From an uncultured Flavobacteriales bacterium (GTDB taxonomy: Bacteria; Bacteroidota; Bacteroidia; Flavobacteriales_E; Vicingaceae): 64,000 nucleotides of DNA. Shown here in pieces: positions 55,321-64,000 of this stretch. Made by a program: the position numbers and the translations under genes. How positions within the stretch are numbered: position 1 is the stretch's first letter; the number at the start of each line of letters is the position of its first letter. Location: positions 62,001 to 126,000 of the forward strand of contig CAJQOH010000012.1 of assembly GCA_905479915.1 (NCBI GenBank), written 5' to 3'. The notes under the pieces are model-generated. The model ran no database searches. It was given only the letters and a program-made list of their open reading frames with translations, and had not been told where the DNA came from.

Positions 55321-57345
55321 ATGAAGTTTGCTTATCCAGAGTTCCTCTACGCATTATTCGCAATAGCGATCCCCATTATCATTCATTTATTTAACTTCAA
55401 AAAGTTTAAAAAAATTTACTTTTCTAATGTAGAATTTTTAAAAGAAGTTCAACAAGAAACTCAGGCTAAATCAAAAATTAAACACCTACTAATTTTACTT
55501 AGCAGAATATTCGCAATCATATTCTTAGTTTTTGCTTTTGCTCAACCCTTTATCCCAGTATCAAATAATGATGTTGCCAATCAAAACAATATTATTGGAA
55601 TTTATATCGACAATTCATTCAGTATGGAGAGTACTGGAGAGAAAGGCTCTTTATTAAATGAAGCCAAAAGCAAAGCGATTGATTTAGTTAATTCGTATAG
55701 AGCTACAGATAAATTTGTTTTAATCACCAATAATTTCAACACCGGAGATCAACGCATATTAAGTAATGAAGAGACTATTGATAAAATTGAAAGAATTAAC
55801 ATTTCAACAAGTAGTAGAAAACTCTCTAAAATTTACTCAAGAAATAGAGATGCGATAAACTCTTCTGAGATGCAGAATAAATCTTTTTACATACTTTCTG
55901 ATTTTCAAAAGTCTACAACAGATTTTCAAAATATTGAATCAGATTCACTTATCAACAACTACCTCATTCCTATAAAAGCTTCTGAAACTAGCAACATTTA
56001 TATCGATAGCTGCTGGTTTAATTCTCCAACCCATTTAATTAATCAAAGTGAGGCTCTGAACGTTCGTATAAAAAACAATTCAGAAAACAACCTAGAAAAC
56101 ATTCCTGTTAAACTTTACATCAACAATCAGAACATTGTTCCCGCAAGTTTCTCTGTAAAAGCAAATGATGAAACCATTGTCACATTAAATTATAGAAATA
56201 AAACCAATGGAATTCAACAAGGTAGAATTGAATTAAAAGATCATCCCATTACAATGGATGATGCTTTTTACTTTTCTTATAACATTTCGGAGAAAATTAA
56301 CATCTTAGGAATTGGAGAAAATGAACCTGCATTAAATTCAATTTACAACACAGATAGTGTCTTTAAGTATTCCAATTTTGATAGCAAACAATTGGATTAT
56401 GCCTTAATAAAAAGTAGCAACTTGGTAATCATGCACAACATAGAAATTGTTAATTCTGGATTATCCAATGCCACTAAAGCATTTATAGACAATGGCGGAA
56501 GCTTACTAATTTTCCCTTCAAACAAAATTGATTTTGATAGCTATAGAGAGTTTTTAAGTTTACTAGGCACTAACTATTACACGTCCATTGACACCAATAA
56601 AAACAATGTACGAGAAATCAATTTGAATCACCCCATTTACAATAATGTATTTGAGGGAACTCCTACAGGAAATCTAAACTTACCTGTTGTATCTTCACAC
56701 TATCAACTTTCTAAAGGAACAACTACTTATAAAAACAATGTTTTAACTTTAAAAAATGGAAATCCATTTTTAATTGAATACAAAATTGGAAAAGGAACCA
56801 TTTACTTAAGTGCTGTTAGCTTAGACAAACAAAAAAGCAACTTCACCAACCATGCTTTATTTGTGCCAACACTTTACAACATAGCACTTTTAAGTCAAAC
56901 CAACTACCCGCTATTTCATACAATAGGAACTAACTCAACTATTGATGTGAACAGGATTACGACTAAAGAAAATGTCTATCACATAAAAAACAATACCTTA
57001 GACATTATACCACGAGTGAGAAATACAAACAATAACACAACGGTTTTTATTAATTCTGAAATTAAAACTGCTAACAATTACTTTTTAGAAAGTTCGGTTT
57101 CAAAAATTGGACTAGCCTACAACTACAATCGATCTGAATCTTACTTGAGTTATCTTTCATCTGATGAAATTGATAAAGAAATTCAACTGAGTGGAATAAA
57201 TGCTGAATACATAGACTTAACAAACAGCACAATTCAATCTGCCTTAACCGATTTAAATATTGGAAAAAAATATTGGAAATATTGTATTATTTTAGCTTTG
57301 CTTTTTTTGGCAGCTGAAATAGTTTTAATAAAAATATTCAAATGA
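55321..57345 (+). CDS. BatA-domain protein with central von Willebrand-like region
   Basis: A 674-residue membrane protein. The first 80 residues match the BatA/aerotolerance N-terminal region: MKFAYPEFLYALFAIAIPIIIHLFNFKKFKKIYFSNVEFL, with a second helix in LLILLSRIFAIIFLVFAFAQPFIP. A von Willebrand A-like fold follows (IIGIYIDNSFSMEST, with a DxSxS-type metal site). The long middle has no clear family beyond a DUF4159-like or glutamine-amidotransferase-like section (FIDNGGSLLIFPSNKIDF). One helix is at the C-terminus (YWKYCIILALLFLAAEIVLI). Relatives are usually annotated as BatA-domain proteins of unknown role. The stop overlaps the dihydroorotase start as ATGA. Confidence 0.85.
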   Translation: MKFAYPEFLYALFAIAIPIIIHLFNFKKFKKIYFSNVEFLKEVQQETQAKSKIKHLLILLSRIFAIIFLVFAFAQPFIPVSNNDVANQNNIIGIYIDNSFSMESTGEKGSLLNEAKSKAIDLVNSYRATDKFVLITNNFNTGDQRILSNEETIDKIERINISTSSRKLSKIYSRNRDAINSSEMQNKSFYILSDFQKSTTDFQNIESDSLINNYLIPIKASETSNIYIDSCWFNSPTHLINQSEALNVRIKNNSENNLENIPVKLYINNQNIVPASFSVKANDETIVTLNYRNKTNGIQQGRIELKDHPITMDDAFYFSYNISEKINILGIGENEPALNSIYNTDSVFKYSNFDSKQLDYALIKSSNLVIMHNIEIVNSGLSNATKAFIDNGGSLLIFPSNKIDFDSYREFLSLLGTNYYTSIDTNKNNVREINLNHPIYNNVFEGTPTGNLNLPVVSSHYQLSKGTTTYKNNVLTLKNGNPFLIEYKIGKGTIYLSAVSLDKQKSNFTNHALFVPTLYNIALLSQTNYPLFHTIGTNSTIDVNRITTKENVYHIKNNTLDIIPRVRNTNNNTTVFINSEIKTANNYFLESSVSKIGLAYNYNRSESYLSYLSSDEIDKEIQLSGINAEYIDLTNSTIQSALTDLNIGKKYWKYCIILALLFLAAEIVLIKIFK

Positions 57346-58604
57346 ACGCTTTAATTAAATCTGCAAAAATAATTGACAGCAATTCTAAATTAAATGGAAA
57401 AACTGTTGACATCCTTATAGAAAAAGGAATAATTATTAAAATTGGATCAAAACTTAAGAACCCTAAAAACATTCAGGAAATAAGTTTTCCAGACCTACAT
57501 ATTTCTGCGGGATGGTTCGATATGAGAGCTAACTTTTGTGATCCAGGACATGAATATAAAGAAGATTTAAATTCAGGGTTAAAAGCTGCTGCTAAAGGAG
57601 GTTTTACTGGTGTTATGGTAATGCCAGATACAACTCCTTCAACCAGCACAAAAAGCGGAATTGAATACATCATTAACAAAACAAAAGCAAACATTGTAGA
57701 TGCATACCCTGCAGGAAGTTTATCTCACAACTGTGAAGGAAAAGAGATCGCAGAGATGTACGACATGCACACTGCAGGTGCAATTGCTTTTACAGACAAC
57801 AAAAAAAGCGTTTCAAAATCAAGTCTATTAAACAAAGCTCTCCTTTACAGTCAATCTTTTAAGGGATTAATCATTAACTTCCCTAACGACAAAGAGCTCA
57901 ACAATAACGGCCAAATAAATGAGGGTGTTGTCAGTACAGAATTAGGTTTAAAAGGAATTCCTGCTTTAGCGGAAGAGTTAATTGTTAGTAGGGATATTTT
58001 CTTAGCGGAATACTGTAACTCAAAAATTCACTTATCAAATATCACCACTAAAAAATCTGTTGAACTAATTAAAGCTGCTAAGAAAAAAGGAATCAATATT
58101 ACTGCAGATGTTAATTCTTATCACCTACTACTTGACGAGACTGAACTACTTAATTTTGATAACCATTACAAGGTAAATCCTCCGCTAAGAACCAAAGGAG
58201 ATATTAAAGCTTTAATCGCAGGGTTAAAAGACGGAACAATAGATGCAATTTGTTCAGACCATACTCCAGAAGACATAGAAAATAAACAATGTGAATTTGA
58301 TCATGCTGCATTCGGAATGATCAACCTACAAACCTCCTTCTCTGCAGCCAATACAGCCATAAATGGGAAAATGGAATTGGTAGATTATATTGCAAAAATA
58401 ACTTCTTCTCCAAGAGAGATTTTAGGATTAGAACAAATAGAAATTAAAGAAGGAACAAAAGCAAACCTTACACTTTTTAGTCCAAATGAGAAATGGAGTC
58501 TGAAAAAAGAAGAGATCATTTCTAAATCTAAAAACACCCCTTTTATCGATAAAGAACTAACAGGAAAGGTTTATGGAATAATCAATAACAACCAACTTGT
58601 TTAA
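57342..58604 (+). CDS. Dihydroorotase-like amidohydrolase without the N-terminal HxH metal motif
   Basis: A 420-residue amidohydrolase-superfamily protein of the dihydroorotase type, the third step of pyrimidine synthesis. Family blocks present are KLNGKTVDILIEKGIIIKIG, GLKAAAKGGFTGVMVMPDTTPSTST, AIAFTDNKKS, LPALAEEL-like GIPALAEELIVSRDI, DAICSDHTPEDIENKQCEF and HAAFGMINLQTSFSAANTA. The zinc-binding HxH that normally reads DxHVHLREPG is replaced by WFDMRANFCDPGHEY, with neither histidine. This matches a non-catalytic or divergent class known in Bacteroidota and in PyrC'-type proteins. Whether it is active is uncertain. It overlaps the BatA-domain gene and converges with the lipase gene with 1 base between stops. 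Confidence 0.82.
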   Translation: MNALIKSAKIIDSNSKLNGKTVDILIEKGIIIKIGSKLKNPKNIQEISFPDLHISAGWFDMRANFCDPGHEYKEDLNSGLKAAAKGGFTGVMVMPDTTPSTSTKSGIEYIINKTKANIVDAYPAGSLSHNCEGKEIAEMYDMHTAGAIAFTDNKKSVSKSSLLNKALLYSQSFKGLIINFPNDKELNNNGQINEGVVSTELGLKGIPALAEELIVSRDIFLAEYCNSKIHLSNITTKKSVELIKAAKKKGINITADVNSYHLLLDETELLNFDNHYKVNPPLRTKGDIKALIAGLKDGTIDAICSDHTPEDIENKQCEFDHAAFGMINLQTSFSAANTAINGKMELVDYIAKITSSPREILGLEQIEIKEGTKANLTLFSPNEKWSLKKEEIISKSKNTPFIDKELTGKVYGIINNNQLV

Positions 58605-58605
58605 C

Positions 58606-59802
58606 TTACAAGTTCTCTGGCAGATATTTTAATTCAAGGTTATCATACTCTTTAGGATAAAACTTTTTAAGAAATCCTGTATAGTAGTTATATGTTTTAT
58701 GTTGAAACAAAGTAGGTTCACTTTTGTAAACTGATTCATCTTCAAATACTCCTTGATCATTCATCTTATGGTATTCAGTCAAAGAGTCATTCTTTAAAAT
58801 TTCAGGATCTTTTAAAATTTTAGGATATACAAATGGCATTAATTCTATTCTATTTCCCATTTCCGCATAATCTTCACCCTCAAGGTAATTTGGCATCTTT
58901 ATCTCTCCTACCTTTTTAGATATTTCTTTTAAAGCTGATTCCGAAGTGTAATTAACTAATCCATCAATAGTACTTCCAAACATTTTACCCAAAGTTCCTA
59001 TTGCTGCATCTTTAGCACTGTATGATTTATCAAAAATTAATTTAGATAAACTTTCTGTTGTTGGCATTTTTTTATGCTCGTTTTGCGACAATGGCATTCG
59101 AGGAATAAAATCTTTTACATTAACAATACTATAGCTTGTTCCTTTTTCAAAACTGCTAGTATAAGCTTCAACAAATACCTTATTCCCTACTTTAGGATGA
59201 GCAAAAGCATAAGTCTTAAATTTATTCTTTTCTGAAATAACATCTTTGGGTAAATTTTCTAAATAAGCTCTCAATAAAATAGCCAATGCTCCTCCTTGAC
59301 TATGACCTGTGATGGTAATATCATAAATACCATCATAATTTAAACTCTTTATATTATTGATTACATCTTTAGCCAAAAATGCAATTCCCAATGCATATCC
59401 AGCGTGAACACCTGCATCTTCATTAGAAGTAAAATTATAATCAAAGGCTTCTTGCTCTATTTTAATTTGACCTTTTGCAGGAACCATGGCTGAATAAATA
59501 TTCTCCATCCAGCTAATTTTCTTGGTAGTAGAACCTCTAAGGTTAATTACAGCTTTTGTTTTAGTTTGATAGATCTGATATTTATTATCCATACCAAAAA
59601 CACCAGATGTAAACCTCTTTGTATAGCCTTTTGGAATAATACCTTTATCAGACTTATACAATTCTAAAAAAGTAAAGCTATTGCAAATAGCTACCATGTC
59701 TTTAGCCTCATTTGTATTTTCTTGAGAATAGAACTGTGCAGAACTATTCAATGAAAAAAATACGATAAAAACGAAAGTAATATATTTTATTGATTTACTC
59801 AT
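58606..59802 (-). CDS. Secreted class 3 lipase-like protein
   Basis: A 398-residue exported alpha/beta-hydrolase. A signal peptide occupies residues 1-22 (YITFVFIVFFSLNSSAQ). The class 3 lipase pattern is clear: AVINLRGST, then YDITITGHSQGGALAILLRAYL with the nucleophile serine in GHSQGG, then TYAFAHPKVGNKVFVEAY and VNVKDFIPRMPLSQN with the acidic and possible His residues. Substrates are probably triacylglycerols or other lipid esters, based on family. The 120-residue C-terminal part is unassigned. It is the last gene of a minus-strand group with a lipoprotein, mnmA and a YwqK-type gene. Confidence 0.85.
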   Translation of the reverse strand: MSKSIKYITFVFIVFFSLNSSAQFYSQENTNEAKDMVAICNSFTFLELYKSDKGIIPKGYTKRFTSGVFGMDNKYQIYQTKTKAVINLRGSTTKKISWMENIYSAMVPAKGQIKIEQEAFDYNFTSNEDAGVHAGYALGIAFLAKDVINNIKSLNYDGIYDITITGHSQGGALAILLRAYLENLPKDVISEKNKFKTYAFAHPKVGNKVFVEAYTSSFEKGTSYSIVNVKDFIPRMPLSQNEHKKMPTTESLSKLIFDKSYSAKDAAIGTLGKMFGSTIDGLVNYTSESALKEISKKVGEIKMPNYLEGEDYAEMGNRIELMPFVYPKILKDPEILKNDSLTEYHKMNDQGVFEDESVYKSEPTLFQHKTYNYYTGFLKKFYPKEYDNLELKYLPENL

Positions 59803-59852
59803 ATGCTATATTATAAACCAAAATTAGACCAAAATATTATTCTCCCAAAAAA

Positions 59853-60527
59853 TTAACCTCCGTAAGAAGACAAAGTCATGGTCACATCATATCCTAAAAA
59901 TGGTCCAGAAAAACTACCTCTAGATAAACTCAAACTTCTTTTATAGACCATACCAATCCCTCTGGCATACTTCTCTTCAAATAATTCTGGAGTAAGTAAC
60001 TTCTCAGGACTATCGTACTGTAACACCGTTAAAACACTTCCTAAGGCTATTCCTCCTATTGTCTCTGATTGATTAATTGCAGTAAAGATATATTCTTGTT
60101 CAGAATTATTATTCATCGCATTTCCATTCCACGTTTTATCAAGCTTAACAGGAAATATTAATTTAACATATTTAATATTTTCTTCAGTTTTTTGAAAGTT
60201 AGTAGCTGTTATCTTACTACTCCAAACATCTAATAAATTCCAAGCTAAAGTATCATGATCCTTTCGGTAACGAATAATTTTAAATGCTTCTTCACCTTCT
60301 AAATCAGTAAATTTAGAATCTACAACTTCTTTAATTTGATATGAAGCCGTATCAATAGTTCCAGTAAAATCATTATGAGTAAGAGAATCTACATCATAAA
60401 CAACGTATTTCCCTACCTCTAAACCTGCATAATCGTATGCAATTTCAGTTGCTGTAATTTCCTCATCTTTAGAACAAGAAAATAAAATTACGGTAATAAC
60501 AGATATGAGGGAAAATACTTTTCTCAT
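59853..60527 (-). CDS. Lipoprotein of unknown function
   Basis: A 224-residue predicted lipoprotein. The lipobox is VILFSCSKDEE with the acylated cysteine near residue 18. The mature part begins with AYDYAGLEVGKYVVYDVDSLTHNDFTG and contains EEAFKIIRYRKD, LIFPVKLDKTWNGNAMNN and GIGMVYKRSLSLSRGS. A similar domain occurs in other Bacteroidota lipoproteins of unknown function. I do not recognise a family name. The gene lies 50 bases upstream of the lipase gene and 32 bases downstream of mnmA. Confidence 0.7.
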   Translation of the reverse strand: MRKVFSLISVITVILFSCSKDEEITATEIAYDYAGLEVGKYVVYDVDSLTHNDFTGTIDTASYQIKEVVDSKFTDLEGEEAFKIIRYRKDHDTLAWNLLDVWSSKITATNFQKTEENIKYVKLIFPVKLDKTWNGNAMNNNSEQEYIFTAINQSETIGGIALGSVLTVLQYDSPEKLLTPELFEEKYARGIGMVYKRSLSLSRGSFSGPFLGYDVTMTLSSYGG

Positions 60528-60559
60528 AGGTTAAAAATACGGAAAAATAGAAGAATCAA

Positions 60560-61654
60560 TTATTCATTATCGATAAAACCACCACCAATCAAATCATTCC
60601 CATCATAGAATACGGCAGATTGACCTGGAGCTACACCTTGAACATCTTCGAAAAAATCAATTTTAATTCGACCATCTTCAGTCGTAGAAATAGAACTATT
60701 TGCTCCTTTATCTTTGTAACGGATTTTACTCAATGCTTCCATCTCATTTTTCAAATCTTTGTATTTAATAAAGTTAGGATCACGTACAAAAACTGTTTTT
60801 TTATTCAAGTCTTCTTTTGTTCCAAGCACTACTGTATTGGATTCTGGATTTATCTTAATTACATAACGCGGATCACCAAAGGCAACTTCTAAACCTCTAC
60901 GTTGACCAATAGTATAAAAAGGGTAACCCTGATGTTTCCCTATCACACTCTCGTCCATATTCAAGAAATCTCCACCTTTAACTTTCTCTTCCAAACCTTT
61001 TACCCTACGTTTTAAAAACCCTCTATAGTCATTATCAGGAACGAAACAAATTTCAAAACTTTCACCTTTTTTAGAAAGTTCTTCATAACCTCTATCTAGT
61101 GCCATTTTTCGAATAGCAGGTTTAGAATATCCTCCTAAAGGAAACATTGTTCTAGCCAAACTTTCTTGACTCAATCCCCAAAGTACATAGGATTGATCTT
61201 TATTTTCATCCAACCCTTTAGAAATAACATAACGATCATTTTCTTGTCTTACCTGAGCATAATGACCTGTAGCTATAAACTCACAACCTAACTGATCAGC
61301 TCTTCTTAATAAAGCATCCCATTTAATATGAGTATTACATAAAACACAAGGGTTAGGAGTTCTTCCTGCAACATACTCATCAACAAAATTATCAATGATT
61401 GCATCTCCAAATTCTTCTCTTATATCTAAAATAATGTGGTGAAAACCCATTTCAACAGCAAGTTGTCTAGCATCGTTAATATCATCTAAACTACAACACC
61501 CTGTTGTTTTTCTGGTTCCACCAGATGAAGCATAATCCCAAGTTTTCATGGTTAAACCAATTACTTCATAACCTTCATCATGTAATAACATTGCTGCAAC
61601 AGAACTATCAATTCCACCACTCATAGCCACTAAAACTTTTCCTTTACTACTCAT
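60560..61654 (-). CDS. mnmA: tRNA 2-thiouridylase MnmA
   Basis: A 364-residue enzyme that places sulfur at U34 of tRNAs for Lys, Glu and Gln. The PP-loop is VLVAMSGGIDSSVAAMLL (about residues 7-24), with GLTMKTWDY after it. The first catalytic cysteine region is GRTPNPCVLCNTHIKWDALL, and the second is FEICFVPDNDYRGFL. Other MnmA landmarks include IATGHYAQV, DENKDQSYVLWGLSQESL and HQGYPFYTIGQRRGLEV. The C-terminal barrel is complete (GVAPGQSAVFYDGNDLIGGG). Length is normal. It is ten bases after the YwqK-type gene. Confidence 0.95.
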   Translation of the reverse strand: MSSKGKVLVAMSGGIDSSVAAMLLHDEGYEVIGLTMKTWDYASSGGTRKTTGCCSLDDINDARQLAVEMGFHHIILDIREEFGDAIIDNFVDEYVAGRTPNPCVLCNTHIKWDALLRRADQLGCEFIATGHYAQVRQENDRYVISKGLDENKDQSYVLWGLSQESLARTMFPLGGYSKPAIRKMALDRGYEELSKKGESFEICFVPDNDYRGFLKRRVKGLEEKVKGGDFLNMDESVIGKHQGYPFYTIGQRRGLEVAFGDPRYVIKINPESNTVVLGTKEDLNKKTVFVRDPNFIKYKDLKNEMEALSKIRYKDKGANSSISTTEDGRIKIDFFEDVQGVAPGQSAVFYDGNDLIGGGFIDNE

Positions 61655-61663
61655 TATTCAAAT

Positions 61664-62422
61664 CTATCTTGGCATTCCGAAGCTTTCTGGATTTAGAAAA
61701 TCTTCATTTATTGGTTCTTGGTCTTCTGGTTTGATGTACTTATCATCTTCATTTTTATAAACCTTCTTACCATTATTATACTCTTCTTTCTTTTTAACAG
61801 CCTTACCGTCATCCTCAAAATAAACCCAAATTCCATTTCTTAAACTATGATAATAATAGCCTGAAATTGATCTTACACCTAAAGAATTATAATAAACTGC
61901 TTTCCCCTCTAGAGCTCCTTTTTCATATGTTGCAGTCATTTTTTTCTTTCCATCTTCCCAATACTTATTCCAAGAACCTTGTTCAAAATCATCCTTATAC
62001 TCTTTTTCTTCAGCAACTTTCCCACTCTGATAAAAGGTTTTGGAAATCCTATTTCTCAATCCTTTAACATAATAATCTGAAGCAATTTTATAGCCATCCA
62101 AATCATAATACACCCAAGTACTATCCTTTTTTTGATTCACAAATTTACCTACAGCTTTTGGTCCACCTTCTTTATGATAGGTTATCGAATAACTACCATT
62201 TTTTGTATGGGTCATTTTTGATTGTATTTTTCCAGTATTATAGTAATAGGTAAACTCCCCTATTGGTTGATCATTTTTAAAACTACCAACATAACGTAAC
62301 GCACCATTTTCATGATACTTCTTCCACTCGCCCTGCTTACCTTTTGCATCTGTTTTATTCCCTTCTTGGGAAAAAACAGCTTGACTAAACAATACAATTA
62401 TGACTACAAATACGTTTTTCAT
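61664..62422 (-). CDS. YwqK/MORN-like repeat protein, secreted
   Basis: A 252-residue exported repeat protein. A signal peptide (about residues 1-18) precedes repeated units of about 22-24 residues with the pattern G-x-W-x-x-Y/F-x-x-[DEN]-G (GEWKKYHENGALRYVGSFKN; STWVYYDLDGYKIASDYYV; GSWNKYWEDGKKKMTATYE; GIWVYFEDDGKAVKKKEEY). This is the MORN-like YwqK group, often labelled toxin-antitoxin YwqK antitoxin, but that label has little functional basis here. The role is unknown. No toxin gene is adjacent. Confidence 0.82.
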   Translation of the reverse strand: MKNVFVVIIVLFSQAVFSQEGNKTDAKGKQGEWKKYHENGALRYVGSFKNDQPIGEFTYYYNTGKIQSKMTHTKNGSYSITYHKEGGPKAVGKFVNQKKDSTWVYYDLDGYKIASDYYVKGLRNRISKTFYQSGKVAEEKEYKDDFEQGSWNKYWEDGKKKMTATYEKGALEGKAVYYNSLGVRSISGYYYHSLRNGIWVYFEDDGKAVKKKEEYNNGKKVYKNEDDKYIKPEDQEPINEDFLNPESFGMPR

Positions 62423-62447
62423 ACTAGCTACAAAATTAGTGAATTAC

Positions 62448-62462
62448 TGTTCGTTACGAACA
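62448..62462. promoter_or_regulatory. Perfect 15-base inverted repeat, candidate operator
   Basis: TGTTCGTTACGAACA is a perfect palindrome (7-base arms around a central T) in the 230-base divergent gap between the YwqK-type gene and the peptidase gene. It begins 26 bases upstream of the YwqK-type ATG. Its symmetry is typical of a dimeric repressor site, but no regulator is identified. Confidence 0.35.
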
Positions 62463-62652
62463 ATTATTATACCTTAAATGTTACTAAACGAAATAATCTA
62501 GACTTTTATTGAACCGTAAATCCAGAAATAACTAATCGACTGATTTATAAGACTCAAGGACTATAGGAAAATTCTGGTCTAAATTTATTGGAAAATTCAC
62601 TTAATTTATTTTCTTTTGTGACCCTTAATAAATTTAAGCTAAAATACTATCT

Positions 62653-64000
62653 ATGAAATTTACAAAATATTTAATGTTAACTGCTACAGTAAGTACTCTA
62701 CTTTATTCATGTGGAGGAGATGCTAAGCATAAAGAACAAACAGAAGAAGTTGTTTCAACTGAAACTGATAATAAAGCTTGGTATACTGAAGAATATACTA
62801 CAAAAGATGAAGATGGATTTAGATGGAAAACTGAACGTTTTTCTGACATTAAAATTGTTAAGTATCAAATAAATGGATTTGATAAATTAACGTTAAACCA
62901 AAAGCAATTGGTTTACTTTTTATCTCAGGCAGGGTATGCTGGTAGAGATATTATCTGGGATCAAAACTACCGTCATAACTTAACAATAAGAAGAGCTTTA
63001 GAAAACATTATAACTAATTATAGTGGTGATAAAGCTTCTGACGATTGGACTAAATTTATGGTTTATACCAAAAGAGTTTGGTTTGCAAATGGTATTCACC
63101 ACCATTATTCAATGGATAAATTTGAGCCTGCTTTTTCTAAAGAATATTTCGCTTCTTTAATGGCCGATACTAAAACTGAATTAGCTGATGATATTATCGA
63201 AGTAATTTTTAACCCAGAAATTGACAACAAAAAAGTAAGTTTAGATGCTTCTAAAGATATGCTATTAGCTTCTGCATCAAATTTTTACGGGCCAGATGTA
63301 ACTCAAAAAGAAGCTGAAGATTTTTACGCTGCTAAAATGGATAAATCAGATGCGACTCCTATTTCTTACGGTTTAAATTCTCAATTGGTTAAAACTGAAA
63401 ATGGTTTAGAAGAAAGAGTATGGAAATCAGGTGGAATGTATGGTGAAGCAATTGATCAAATTACAATGTGGCTAGGAAAAGCTGTAGAGGTTGCTGAAAA
63501 TACTGCTCAAGCAGATGCATTAAAATTATTAATTGAATATTACAACACAGGAGATTTAAAAACTTGGGATGCTTATAACATTGCTTGGGTAAAAGCTACT
63601 GAAGGAGATATTGATTACATCAACTCATTTATTGAAGTTTATAATGATCCTTTAGGATATAGAGGTTCTTATGAAACTGTAATTCAAATGAATGACTTTG
63701 AAGCTTCAGAAAGAATGGCTGTTGTTGCAAACAACGCTCAATGGTTTGAGGATAACTCAACTATTATGGATGAGCACAAAAAGAAAAAAGTTGTTGGTGT
63801 AACTTACAAAGTTGTTGAAGTTGCGGCTGAATCTGGAGATGCTTCTCCATCTACTCCAATTGGAGTGAATTTACCAAATGCAAACTGGATTAGAGCAACT
63901 CATGGTTCTAAATCTGTTAGTTTAGGAAGTGTAATTAATGGTTACAGCAAAGCAGGAAGTTCAGGAATGTTAGATGAATTCTGCTACACTGCTAAAGAAA
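62653..64000 (+). CDS. Dipeptidyl-peptidase III (M49)-type lipoprotein, 3' truncated by window edge
   Basis: The first 449 residues of a protein that runs off the window. The start ATG at 62653 is followed by a lipobox (STLLYSCGGD, Cys near residue 20). The body matches the dipeptidyl-peptidase III family: DGFRWKTERFSDIKIVKYQINGF, KQLVYFLSQAGYAGRDIIWDQNYRHNL, VWFANGIHHHYS and DPLGYRGSYETVIQ. Members remove dipeptides from peptide N-termini with a zinc ion. The metal motif (HExxxH plus a Glu) would lie beyond the visible end, so activity cannot be judged here. The lipid anchor places it in the periplasm or outer membrane, unlike the cytosolic eukaryotic enzyme. Confidence 0.88.
   Translation, partial: MKFTKYLMLTATVSTLLYSCGGDAKHKEQTEEVVSTETDNKAWYTEEYTTKDEDGFRWKTERFSDIKIVKYQINGFDKLTLNQKQLVYFLSQAGYAGRDIIWDQNYRHNLTIRRALENIITNYSGDKASDDWTKFMVYTKRVWFANGIHHHYSMDKFEPAFSKEYFASLMADTKTELADDIIEVIFNPEIDNKKVSLDASKDMLLASASNFYGPDVTQKEAEDFYAAKMDKSDATPISYGLNSQLVKTENGLEERVWKSGGMYGEAIDQITMWLGKAVEVAENTAQADALKLLIEYYNTGDLKTWDAYNIAWVKATEGDIDYINSFIEVYNDPLGYRGSYETVIQMNDFEASERMAVVANNAQWFEDNSTIMDEHKKKKVVGVTYKVVEVAAESGDASPSTPIGVNLPNANWIRATHGSKSVSLGSVINGYSKAGSSGMLDEFCYTAKE

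Noticed and set aside
61664-62422. YwqK-type gene as part of a toxin-antitoxin system
   Set aside because: The family label is inherited. There is no adjacent toxin-like gene, and the protein has a signal peptide and MORN-like repeats.
1-64000. Prophage, integrative element or defence island
   Set aside because: No integrase, transposase, phage structural gene, restriction gene or tRNA-bounded insertion is visible. Genes are mostly core.

Overview
The window is an AT-rich, densely coding stretch of chromosome from a member of the Bacteroidota, most likely Flavobacteriales and probably aerobic. The evidence is the number of family-specific proteins: a PKD-repeat giant with a gliding-type C-terminal sorting domain, a PorP/SprF protein, PorV/PorQ-type barrels, type IX secretion (T9SS) sorting domains, a CarboxypepD-like plus TonB receptor, a BatA-type protein, kynurenine 3-monooxygenase and PaaY/PaaI/PaaJ/PaaH/PaaG homologues. 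Two candidate promoters fit the Bacteroidota TTTG / TAnnTTTG pattern. I saw no tRNA, rRNA, CRISPR array, transposase, integrase or phage gene. No gene-free stretch is longer than about 230 bases.

Layout. 1-1.3 kb: the tail of kynurenine 3-monooxygenase and an unknown outer-membrane-like protein. 1.3-7.9 kb (minus): a three-gene surface cassette (PKD adhesin, TPR/PD40 protein, PorP/SprF). 8.0-12.5 kb (plus): M61 peptidase, dihydrofolate reductase, flavin reductase and a short-chain fatty-acid transporter, tightly packed. 12.5-15.8 kb (minus): a flippase-like membrane protein, a family 2 glycosyltransferase and an OppC-type permease, joined by overlaps. 15.9-17.3 kb: ruvC facing a HIT protein and greA. 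17.4-26.3 kb (minus): TonB receptor, a 1360-residue T9SS cargo and a PorV-like barrel. 26.5-27.1 kb: a Gly/Asp-rich lipoprotein with a duplicated 75-base unit.

27.2-34.1 kb (plus): lpxK, purine nucleoside phosphorylase, a TlpA-like lipoprotein, an M1 peptidase and lpxH, two of which are lipid A genes. 34.2-35.7 kb: an unknown secreted protein. 35.7-46.7 kb (minus): a long run of thiolase, Rel/SpoT, Fur, STAS, purA, OstA-like, PaaY-like, PorQ-like and a helix-hairpin-helix protein. 46.8-55.2 kb: phenylacetate-type beta-oxidation enzymes, a PNGase F-like secreted protein and accC. 55.3-58.6 kb (plus): a BatA-type protein and an atypical dihydroorotase. 58.6-62.4 kb (minus): lipase, lipoprotein, mnmA and a YwqK-type repeat protein. 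62.65 kb to the end: the start of a dipeptidyl-peptidase III-type lipoprotein.

Most of this is ordinary core genome. The features most worth a second look are a palindromic repeat that has entered the 5' end of a coding sequence (37.8 kb), a hairpin and heptanucleotide repeat at the start of the OstA-like gene (40.9-41.0 kb), the two T9SS-linked surface cassettes, a dihydroorotase without its metal-binding HxH, an OppC permease with a large extra segment, and a PNGase F-like protein with inserted domains. I found no clear candidate for a wholly new system.
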